Source: a virus. From it: a DNA stretch of 33,934 nt. Shown piece after piece: positions 15,790 to 20,319 of the stretch. The notes beneath the pieces were generated by a model that did no database searches, was not told the DNA's origin, and saw only the letters and a list, made by a program, of their open reading frames with translations. The position numbers and the translations under genes were made by a program. Each line of letters starts with the position of its first letter. The stretch's first letter is position 1. Location: positions 1 to 33,934 of the IMG/VR virus record IMGVR_UViG_3300033153_001271; one strand, 5' to 3'.

Positions 15790-15981
15790 TTAATAATCTT
15801 CATCTCGCATATCCCAATCATCATCCTGCTTTTTCTTGCATCCTTGATATTGTGGATATTCAGCATCTAGCTCGCGGCGTTTTTCGTTGTTCGCTCTACG
15901 CTCTGCGGTTTGTTCTTTTGACTCACCCATTAGATTATTAATTATCTCTGTTGGGTCTAACTTTTTGTTTAAATCAATCAT
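15790..15981 (-). CDS. Small charged protein, first gene after an operator-bearing promoter
   Basis: The 63-aa protein MIDLNKKLDPTEIINNLMGE... is very polar, with a charged core (EQTAERRANNEKRRELDAEY) and an acidic end (DDDWDMRDEDY). No family is recognised. It starts at 15981 after a CTGAGGGGAATAAA leader. It is the first gene downstream of the promoter at 16007-16038, so it heads the ERF-exonuclease-SSB operon. Confidence 0.6.
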   Translation of the reverse strand: MIDLNKKLDPTEIINNLMGESKEQTAERRANNEKRRELDAEYPQYQGCKKKQDDDWDMRDEDY

Positions 15982-16006
15982 TTTATTCCCCTCATTCAGT
16001 GAAATA

Positions 16007-16038
16007 ACTATAGCAAATAGTATTACCTAATGCAATAC
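16007..16038 (-). promoter_or_regulatory. Early promoter with palindromic operator, internal to the leftward arm
   Basis: On the minus strand the -35 is TTGCAT (16035-16030), the spacer is 17 nt and the -10 is TATAGT (16012-16007). The operator GTATTGC-ATTAG-GTAATAC lies at 16038-16020 and embeds the -35 box in its left half-site. Two other promoters (18480-18511 and 19473-19504) share this arrangement. It sits directly after the methyltransferase stop and drives the recombination operon beginning at 15981. Confidence 0.7.
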
Positions 16039-16039
16039 A

Positions 16040-16681
16040 TTATTTGATTAATTTCTCGTTTTCTACTTCCATAATCGCTCGGCCTATTAACTCAGGTATT
16101 TGCGGGACTACTGCGTTTCCTAATCTTTTAAATCTGTCCACTCCGGGGGAAAGCCCATCAGCCACTCGACCCATTCCGGGTTGATCCATTGCCCTGCTAA
16201 TTCTGGATATTCTCTCGCGCCCCACTCCTCTAAGTTTGCGTGATAATCCTCCCTCAAAAACCACTTGTTCCACATTGTCATTCTTGGGGTAGGCGATAAT
16301 CCAGACGCGATCCCTGTTTTGAGGTCTACCAACGTATGAAGCCGGAATACTATGCCATTCTGCATCGTACCCGACCTCGGCCAAGTCATAGAGAAATTTT
16401 GCAAACCATCTTCCTTGTTCTCCACTAAGCAACCCTGCGACATTCTCAAAAATTGCATATCTTGGTCTACACTCGCCAATAATTCTAACTGCTGTCCCTC
16501 TGTATTTTTTACCATCTAGCAACCTCACATCTTCATGCATTGGAATGTCTGGCCAGTGCTTTTTCAACACTCTCTGGGCATGTTTATCAAACTCACAAAA
16601 AGCTATTGTTTCCATTCCCGCTCTTTCTAGGCCAAGAGAGAATCCGCCTATTCCGCTGAATAAATCGAGAACCTTTAACAA
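16040..16681 (-). CDS. Cytosine-C5 DNA methyltransferase lacking the catalytic motif IV (likely inactive)
   Basis: The frame runs from a TTG at 16681, coupled to the previous stop (TGTTAAAGG), to 16040 and gives 213 aa. Recognisable Dcm motifs are I (LDLFSGIGGFSLGLERAG, residues 5-22), VI (FENV, 78-81), VIII (QNRDRVWI, 121-128) and X (RLGNAVVPQIPELIGRAIM, 186-204). Full-length relatives have about 35 residues with PCQ and a Ser-rich block between 'RGT' and 'IIGE.RPRYAI'. Here the join is GTAVRIIGECRPRYAI, so the catalytic Cys is gone. The target-recognition part is short as well. An alternative frame (16120-16515) overlaps it. Confidence 0.75.
   Translation of the reverse strand: MLKVLDLFSGIGGFSLGLERAGMETIAFCEFDKHAQRVLKKHWPDIPMHEDVRLLDGKKYRGTAVRIIGECRPRYAIFENVAGLLSGEQGRWFAKFLYDLAEVGYDAEWHSIPASYVGRPQNRDRVWIIAYPKNDNVEQVVFEGGLSRKLRGVGRERISRISRAMDQPGMGRVADGLSPGVDRFKRLGNAVVPQIPELIGRAIMEVENEKLIK
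16120..16515 (-). CDS. Overlapping-frame methyltransferase-tail-like ORF inside the dcm gene
   Basis: An ATG at 16515 opens a second frame on the same strand, entirely inside the methyltransferase gene. Its 131-aa product contains SMTWPRSGTMQNGIVFRLHT, GIASGLSPTPRMTMWNKW and the end WINPEWVEWLMGFPPEWTDL. I know these motifs ('TWPRSGTMRNG', 'NP.FVEWLMGFP.GWTDL') from the C-terminal part of phage DNA methylase-type proteins. In this genome they arise by reading the dcm DNA one frame over, so both frames look conserved. No ribosome site is clear. A frameshift could join it to the main frame. Confidence 0.4.
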   Translation of the reverse strand: MVKNTEGQQLELLASVDQDMQFLRMSQGCLVENKEDGLQNFSMTWPRSGTMQNGIVFRLHTLVDLKTGIASGLSPTPRMTMWNKWFLREDYHANLEEWGAREYPELAGQWINPEWVEWLMGFPPEWTDLKD

Positions 16682-16875
16682 CTTCCCAACCCATCAGCAT
16701 CTTCCTTTGGGTCATAATCATCTAAGTCCCCCGTGACCAATCTGGCCATAGCTGCGACCTTTGCTAGTTCGTGACATCTCAACTCTTCCTCTTCGTCACA
16801 CATTTCATGGAGCTTTATTATCTTATGCGCCATTTCACGGCTTATATTCATTATTTCTATTGGTGTGTGCTTCAT
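16675..16875 (-). CDS. Small acidic protein upstream of dcm
   Basis: The 66-aa protein MKHTPIEIMNISREMAHKII... starts at an ATG after AGGAGAATAT. Charged helices (IIKLHEMCDEEEELRCHELA) are followed by an acidic end (GDLDDYDPKEDADGLGSC). Its stop overlaps the TTG start of the methyltransferase. The function is unknown. The coupling suggests co-expression with dcm. Confidence 0.55.
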   Translation of the reverse strand: MKHTPIEIMNISREMAHKIIKLHEMCDEEEELRCHELAKVAAMARLVTGDLDDYDPKEDADGLGSC

Positions 16876-16884
16876 ATTATTCTC

Positions 16885-17082
16885 CTAATCTATTTGTTTT
16901 TTTAGATTGTTAGGCAAATCGCCCAATTCAATATCTTCTGGTATGCGCTTTATTAAATCCACGCTATAAGATGCTAAACAAGATAACCCGCCCACAATAT
17001 AGAAAGGAGTGAATAGTAATCCCATCATTAGGAAAAGGAATCCGTTCAATAATAGTAGATGTTCGATTTCTAACGTAATCAT
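16885..17082 (-). CDS. Small membrane protein, unknown
   Basis: The 65-aa protein starts in an ATGA overlap with the gene before it. The hydrophobic stretch LLLLNGFLFLMMGLLFTPFY (residues 9-28) continues into IVGGLSCLASYSVDL, so one or two transmembrane helices are likely. The C-terminus (IKRIPEDIELGDLPNNLKKQ) is polar and would be cytoplasmic. No family is recognised. It is part of the chain of short overlapping early genes. Confidence 0.55.
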   Translation of the reverse strand: MITLEIEHLLLLNGFLFLMMGLLFTPFYIVGGLSCLASYSVDLIKRIPEDIELGDLPNNLKKQID

Positions 17083-17336
17083 TTGACTACCGCCTTAGAT
17101 GGATTCCAGTTTGTTATCTCTTGTATTTCTTCCCATGTTGTTTTTTCTTCTGGGGGCTTCTTTTTTCTTAGCGCGGACTCACTCCATCCTCGTTTCTGAA
17201 TGGTACATCTGTAACCAACCCCGTTACTGCTAGTGCCGCTATGAAAAACGCCAAGTATCTCTGTTTCTGTTCCGTTATATTCAGGGAAGTCTACCGAACA
17301 AATAATCGCAATCTCACCCACTTTAAATTTGCTCAT
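17079..17336 (-). CDS. Small SH3/KOW-like early protein
   Basis: The 85-aa protein begins MSKFKVGEIAIICSVDFPEY with NGTETEILGVFHSGTS. This is the pattern of a small beta-barrel such as SH3-like or KOW domains (KVGE.A.I.........G.E.EI). A basic patch RGWSESALRKKKPPEE follows and a Trp-rich end closes it. The start and stop both overlap neighbours by ATGA, so it is translated as part of a coupled string. Role unknown. Confidence 0.55.
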   Translation of the reverse strand: MSKFKVGEIAIICSVDFPEYNGTETEILGVFHSGTSSNGVGYRCTIQKRGWSESALRKKKPPEEKTTWEEIQEITNWNPSKAVVK

Positions 17337-17572
17337 TTCACTTCCCTTTGCAAATATCTATCAACCAACACATCAAACACGCCATAAAATAATTCTTCGT
17401 TATTACATCTTACGGCTCTCGTTAGAATCTTCGCGTCTATTTCGTCGAGCATCCCGATAACTACTTTTAAATCTTCAATGGTAAAATTCTTTCTTCTGCA
17501 ATTTACTTTATCTGCGAGCTTCTTAATATCAGAGTTAGTCATCTTCTGTGGTATTAGTCTTGGAATTTCCAT
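17333..17572 (-). CDS. Small early protein, unknown
   Basis: The 79-aa protein MEIPRLIPQKMTNSDIKKLA... is helical and charged, with CRRKNFTIEDLKVVIGMLDE and AVRCNNEELFYGVFDVLVDR. It begins after AAGGAGTTCTAA, a good ribosome site that overlaps the end of the 31-aa ORF. It ends in an ATGA overlap with the SH3-like gene. No family is recognised. Confidence 0.55.
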   Translation of the reverse strand: MEIPRLIPQKMTNSDIKKLADKVNCRRKNFTIEDLKVVIGMLDEIDAKILTRAVRCNNEELFYGVFDVLVDRYLQREVK

Positions 17573-17668
17573 TTAGAACTCCTTGTGGGGTAAAGTCATA
17601 AAATCCCAGAATTGTTTAATTAACGTCTTTCTCGTTAGGCGTTTTACATCTCGCATAAATAATCTCAT
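17573..17668 (-). CDS. Very small basic ORF, 31 aa
   Basis: An ATG at 17668 (start one base after the stop of the 54-aa gene) with GGAG upstream opens MRLFMRDVKRLTRKTLIKQF... and ends at 17573, right at the next start. The product is very basic and might bind nucleic acid. It could instead be a translational bridge. Its ends are snug in the operon, which favours a real gene. Confidence 0.4.
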   Translation of the reverse strand: MRLFMRDVKRLTRKTLIKQFWDFMTLPHKEF

Positions 17669-17669
17669 T

Positions 17670-17834
17670 TTAACATTCTCCAAGTAAAAACTTAATCCGA
17701 GTCGCGTCTGCTTCACTCAACACTAGATCACCGTTTTCGTCTGTTTGACCTTTCTCAAAACATTCGCTTATTGATTCCATTGTTGAATGAATATGAGATA
17801 TTTCTTTTTCAAGTTGTTCTCGTTTATTAGACAT
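17670..17834 (-). CDS. Small charged early protein, 54 aa
   Basis: The ATG at 17834 has AAGGAATAATAAAA upstream and opens MSNKREQLEKEISHIHSTME..., ending at 17670. It is a single charged helix in its first 25 residues, followed by an Asp/Glu-rich stretch (GQTDENGDLVLSEADATRIK). It lies directly after the pentapeptide gene and is probably translated with it. No family is recognised. Confidence 0.55.
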   Translation of the reverse strand: MSNKREQLEKEISHIHSTMESISECFEKGQTDENGDLVLSEADATRIKFLLGEC

Positions 17835-17839
17835 TTTTA

Positions 17840-18457
17840 TTATTCCTTTAGTCCGCGCTTATCGCCGTGAGCGATTGCAATTAACCCACCTTTATTTGCT
17901 CTCCAAAACTTCAAGGCTGTTTTACCGTCCATTTCAATTATTCTATTATCATCATAGCCTAGCCAATCTTTAATAAGATGTAATTCACAACCTATCTTCA
18001 TATGCTCGTCGAGAATAGTTATATCCCAATTTAAGCCATAGATAAATAAAGGCTGTCTTTCAATGGTTATTTCGTCGGTGTATTTTGTCTCGCGCAAGTC
18101 AGTAGAGCTCAAGTCAGCAGAGCGCAAGTTAGCAGAGCGCAAGTCAGCAGAGCGCAAGTTAGCAGAGCGCAAGTCAGCAGAGCGCAAGTCAGCAGAGCTC
18201 AAGTTAGCAGAGCGCAAGTCAGCAAAGCGCAAGTCAGCAAAGCGCAAGTCAGCAAAGCGCAAGTTAGCAGAGCTCAAGTCAGCAGAGCGCAAGTTAGCAG
18301 AGCGCAAGTTAGTAAAGCGCAAGTCAGCATCTTTTTTAATCGCAATCTTTACCGCCAAACCTAATTTAAAACCATAACTCTCGTTTTCGTATTCAGCATC
18401 TAATTCACATTCAAATTGAACATCGCCCGTAATTCTATTTTTAATCTCGAATTTCAT
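17840..18457 (-). CDS. Pentapeptide-repeat protein, first gene of the leftward early arm
   Basis: I start it at the ATG at 18457 (205 aa, [16 protein letters not shown]...), because ACGAGGGGAAATATT stands directly in front. An upstream in-frame start would lie before the promoter. Residues about 40-120 are A(D/N)LRSA-type pentapeptides ([20 protein letters not shown] ...) that fold into a right-handed four-sided helix. Such proteins can mimic DNA and protect or inhibit gyrase (Qnr, MfpA). The C-terminal part ([20 protein letters not shown]) is a separate domain. First place under an operator-bearing promoter suggests a host-takeover or anti-defence role, which is inference. Confidence 0.8.
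   Translation of the reverse strand: MKFEIKNRITGDVQFECELDAEYENESYGFKLGLAVKIAIKKDADLRFTNLRSANLRSADLSSANLRFADLRFADLRFADLRSANLSSADLRSADLRSANLRSADLRSANLRSADLSSTDLRETKYTDEITIERQPLFIYGLNWDITILDEHMKIGCELHLIKDWLGYDDNRIIEMDGKTALKFWRANKGGLIAIAHGDKRGLKE
18096..18329. repeat. 15-nt direct-repeat array (15 full units and a partial) within the pentapeptide gene
   Basis: Units such as aagtcagcagagcgc and aagttagcagagcgc start every 15 nt from 18096 to 18306, with a partial one at 18321. They differ mostly at two or three positions (c/t, g/a). Each unit codes one pentapeptide on the minus strand. DNA-level near-identity suggests recent expansion by slippage or recombination and allows the repeat number to vary. 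Confidence 0.85.
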
Positions 18458-18479
18458 AATATTTCCCCTCGTTTTCAAT

Positions 18480-18511
18480 ACTATTGCATACCGTATCACA
18501 GATAGCAATAC
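18480..18511 (-). promoter_or_regulatory. Leftward early promoter (PL-like) with operator
   Basis: Minus strand: -35 TTGCTA (18508-18503), 17-nt spacer, -10 AATAGT (18485-18480). The operator GTATTGC-TATCT-GTGATAC spans 18511-18493 and overlaps the -35. One base of the right half-site differs from the other two copies. It drives the pentapeptide gene (ATG 18457) and the leftward early genes. Confidence 0.65.
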
Positions 18512-18554
18512 ATATATTCATTATCTTCATTCTTATATATACGAAACAATCAGG

Positions 18555-18854
18555 CAAAAGAAAGCCACAATTAAGTGGCTTGTTATGCGATATTATCCGT
18601 TATGCCTCGGTCTGGATTTCTGCCCACACCTCCCAGAAGATGTTATGTGAACCTTTGCGAGAGGTACGGGCACTGCTATCTGTCTATACTTCGTACATCA
18701 GAATATTAAGGCTCGCTCCCACTGAAAGGAGTTTCGTAGTCTTATACCTAAAGATATAAGTCAAGCCTTATTAATTTGCTCATCTCTTACCAAATCGCTT
18801 AGACCTATTCAAGGTGGACGCTTACGCCCTTTCGGGTGAGCTATATATAAGCGC
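18555..18854 (-). ncRNA. Candidate structured ncRNA of about 300 nt in the control region
   Basis: No open frame of note is seen. An extended -10 (18861-18869) would start RNA near 18854, and the terminator at 18562-18581 would end it. Between them are a bulged hairpin at 18820-18841 (GCTTAC-g-CCC / GGG-TGAGC) and a three-way junction closed by TAAGGCT/AGCCTTA (18707-18713 with 18764-18770). The junction holds two hairpins with 8-nt loops, CTCC/GGAG (18716-18731) and CTTATA/TATAAG (18741-18760). Smaller hairpins lie at 18651-18665 (ACCT/AGGT) and 18611-18637 (TCTGG/CCAGA). I do not recognise the family. Confidence 0.45.
18562..18581 (-). terminator. Intrinsic terminator of the leftward RNA
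   Basis: A 7-bp perfect stem AAGCCAC/GTGGCTT with a 6-nt loop is followed on the minus strand by TCTTTTGCC. The U-rich tail lies on the minus side only, so it ends leftward transcription. It stands upstream of the leftward early promoter (18480-18511), so it insulates the RNA above from the pentapeptide operon. Confidence 0.6.
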
Positions 18855-18860
18855 GCTTCT

Positions 18861-18869
18861 ATTATAGCA
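18861..18869 (-). promoter_or_regulatory. Extended -10 promoter for the leftward RNA
   Basis: The minus strand reads TGCTATAAT (18869-18861), an ideal extended -10 (TGnTATAAT). No -35 is evident 17 nt upstream, which an extended -10 can tolerate. Transcription would start near 18854 and lead into the structured stretch. Confidence 0.5.
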
Positions 18870-19222
18870 CACTGTGTTGTATGAGGGGTTATTCAGGGGG
18901 TTCTATTTATTCCAGACAAGCCCGTCCCCCGTACTTCACCACCATAGGGAGGTTACAAGTAAGTCACCGCTGTATCACATGCTGTCTTTTATCGGAGACC
19001 AGCCGCTTCACTCTTGATCGATCCAATTGGCTCAAGACGCCTTTTAACTTCCTGTGATTCGTTGCATGTTTATGACCGTTCTTGTGACAGAATTGGGTCG
19101 GGTCGGGGTTGGCCCCAGCGTTACTATTATTCTACTTTTATGCGCTACGTTATATGGAACCAGCTACAAACCGTACCAATCTTAGTTTTTATATGTGTTT
19201 AATATAAACGGACGCTTATATA
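18870..19222. other. Non-coding remainder of the control region
   Basis: No convincing gene is present in these 350 bases. A GGGGG/CCCCC pairing (near 18896-18929), a CCAATTGG palindrome framed by CTTGA/TCAAG (19013-19048) and a G-rich tract GGGTCGGGTCGGGG (19095-19108) with a GGGG-TTGG-CCCC hairpin are seen. It may hold the replication origin or more structured RNA. I see no decisive signal. Confidence 0.4.
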
Positions 19223-19252
19223 TTGACGTTGCATTACATCCCTCGCTATAAT
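19223..19252 (+). promoter_or_regulatory. Sigma70 promoter of the rightward small RNA
   Basis: The -35 is TTGACG (19223-19228), the spacer 18 nt and the -10 is TATAAT (19247-19252). It is close to perfect consensus. RNA would begin near 19259. There is no shared palindrome here, so it should be constitutive. The first good ORF downstream is only at 19533, after a hairpin terminator. Confidence 0.7.
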
Positions 19253-19258
19253 GCACAC

Positions 19259-19400
19259 ATATATTTTCTGTTGATGCTTGTAGTTTAACGATTAAGCACC
19301 GTTAGCGCAAGTCAGGAATATGCCTTCGCCCTATGCTGCGAAGTTTCAACCAAAGCATCTGAATCCGCCCTCCGTCCCCTCGGTTTGGCGGATTCTTCAA
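19259..19400 (+). ncRNA. Candidate small RNA of about 140 nt
   Basis: Between the promoter at 19223-19252 and the hairpin at 19361-19395 there is no ORF. The core 19273-19359 is closed by a perfect 7-bp stem (GATGCTT/AAGCATC). Inside are a small hairpin GTTTAA-cga-TTAAGC and a perfect hairpin CTTCGC/GCGAAG (19324-19329 with 19338-19343). The size (87 nt closed by 7 bp) recalls a tRNA, but a T-arm and CCA end cannot be placed, so I call it an unclassified sRNA. Confidence 0.5.
19361..19395 (+). terminator. Hairpin at the end of the small RNA
   Basis: A perfect 9-bp stem GAATCCGCC/GGCGGATTC encloses a 17-nt loop and is followed by TTCAATTCTG. The tail is only mildly U-rich, so termination may be partial. 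It could instead be a processing or stabilising stem. Confidence 0.45.
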
Positions 19401-19430
19401 TTCTGCCTATATATAAAGTATGTAGAATTT

Positions 19431-19458
19431 CTAAAAGTACGTCTAATATCTAAAAGTA
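19431..19458 (+). repeat. Short direct repeats upstream of the rightward early promoter
   Basis: The 9-mer ctaaaagta occurs at 19431-19439 and 19450-19458, 19 nt apart, within AT-rich DNA that also has two ataaagta copies (19412 and 19459 regions). The spacing of about two helical turns would suit a protein binding one face of the DNA. They could be activator sites or weak origin iterons. Confidence 0.3.
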
Positions 19459-19472
19459 TAAAGTATAAATAT

Positions 19473-19504
19473 GTATTGCGTTAAGTAATACGTTGGGCTA
19501 TACT
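19473..19504 (+). promoter_or_regulatory. Rightward early promoter (PR-like) with operator
   Basis: The -35 is TTGCGT (19476-19481), the spacer 17 nt and the -10 is TATACT (19499-19504). The operator GTATTGC-GTTAA-GTAATAC spans 19473-19491 and includes the -35. It drives the rightward arm from 19533. Same design as 16007-16038 and 18480-18511, as expected of sites read by one repressor. Confidence 0.7.
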
Positions 19505-19532
19505 TGGGTTTTAATTAACTGAGGGGAATGTT

Positions 19533-19874
19533 ATGAGTAAGCTGACTAAATTTTACATTGAGTCGTTAGTGGCTAGAAAAACTGATTTAGAGTTATCGGA
19601 TTTTAGATTGATTGAAAAAGAAAACCTTTTAACGGTTACGCCTGAAATGGTCGCAGAATTATTTGGGTTTATGACATCAAAAGAGCAGGCGCAATTTTTT
19701 AATCATGTCGATGAGGTTTGTACGTCATGGCACGGCGGCATAGGTGCGTTATCTATTCAGGCTCAATATATAACCGATGAGGATGATTTAAGTCTTTCAG
19801 GCCGTAGAGTCATGCAGAAAATAGGTGAGTATTCTCACTGGGGTTTAGTCCCACAAGCCTCTAGCTATGAATAA
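19533..19874 (+). CDS. First rightward early protein, unknown
   Basis: The 113-aa protein MSKLTKFYIESLVARKTDLE... starts at an ATG after CTGAGGGGAATGTT. No DNA-binding motif is evident. The sequence has a conserved-looking core with TSKEQAQFFNHVDEVCTSWH and GIGALSIQAQYITDEDD. It is the first gene from the rightward promoter, so it acts very early. The function is unknown. Confidence 0.6.
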   Translation: MSKLTKFYIESLVARKTDLELSDFRLIEKENLLTVTPEMVAELFGFMTSKEQAQFFNHVDEVCTSWHGGIGALSIQAQYITDEDDLSLSGRRVMQKIGEYSHWGLVPQASSYE

Positions 19875-19917
19875 AGAAGATCAAATAATATCCCTACTCA
19901 CAGAGATAAAATTATGA
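19867..19917 (+). CDS. 16-codon linking mini-ORF
   Basis: ATG at 19867 overlaps the end of the previous gene (ATGAATAA). The frame MNKEDQIISLLTEIKL ends in an ATGA overlap with the next start (19914). Both junctions are the kind used for re-initiation, so it may act as a translational bridge. The peptide itself has no known role. Confidence 0.3.
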   Translation: MNKEDQIISLLTEIKL

Positions 19918-20279
19918 ATTATTCAGAAGAGTTCGAAGCGTTATGGAATTTATACCCCAAGCGCGCAGGAGGAAATCCTAAGCGCAAAGCTCACATGGCA
20001 TTACAGGCTAGAATCAAACAAGGGTACGACTACGGCGATATTATGGAAGGGGTTAAGCGTTACGCTACTTATTGCAAGGTAATGGCTCTAATCGGATCTC
20101 CTTTCGTGCAACAAACAGCGACTTTTCTAGGATTGAATGAAGCATGGGAAGAAGATTGGGATATTCCACAGAAAGAAGTTAAGGAAACAATCGACCAGAA
20201 AGGCAAGCGGCTAAATATGCCTGCTCGAATCGGGGAATCTATGGATGATTGGCAAAAACGGATTGCTCAGGCTAGATAG
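19914..20279 (+). CDS. Replication-associated protein (helicase-loader/organiser C-domain-like)
   Basis: The 121-aa protein has the block FEALWNLYPKRAGGNPKRKA near residues 7-26 and then IMEGVKRYATYCKVM and GSPFVQQTATFLG. I know this 'F...W..YP+R.G...A...W' pattern from the C-terminal domains of phage replication-initiation proteins that recruit the host helicase. It lacks the N-terminal DNA-binding part of such proteins, so it is either a separate subunit or only a remnant. It overlaps the mini-ORF stop by ATGA. Confidence 0.55.
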   Translation: MNYSEEFEALWNLYPKRAGGNPKRKAHMALQARIKQGYDYGDIMEGVKRYATYCKVMALIGSPFVQQTATFLGLNEAWEEDWDIPQKEVKETIDQKGKRLNMPARIGESMDDWQKRIAQAR

Positions 20280-20319
20280 GGCTTATAGATATAACTTAAA
20301 GGGTTTAGAGGAGAAGAGG

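Noticed and set aside
18096-18329. CRISPR array
   Set aside because: The 15-nt repeats are contiguous without spacers and code pentapeptides in frame.
18063-18377. Plus-strand ORF of about 104 codons with KSAERK repeats
   Set aside because: It is the antisense image of the pentapeptide array. No ribosome site and no start of its own.
18650-18770. Hammerhead or group I intron in the leftward RNA
   Set aside because: A CTGATG and a CGAAAC occur on the minus strand, but the stems and core (CUGAUGA ... GAAA) do not assemble. The AAGATATAAGTC-like stretch has no matching P7 partner.
19095-19112. G-quadruplex in GGGTCGGGTCGGGGTTGG
   Set aside because: Only three runs of three or more G are present. 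The fourth has two, so a stable three-layer quadruplex is doubtful.
18484-19202. Plus-strand ORFs of 91 and 62 codons in the control region
   Set aside because: No ribosome site, odd composition and they cover sequence better explained by hairpins and promoters on the other strand.
19273-19359. Possible tRNA (87 nt closed by a 7-bp stem)
   Set aside because: No T-arm with paired stem around TTC, no clear anticodon arm of five pairs and no CCA-type end. The D-arm fit needs a shifted acceptor stem, so it is listed as an sRNA instead.
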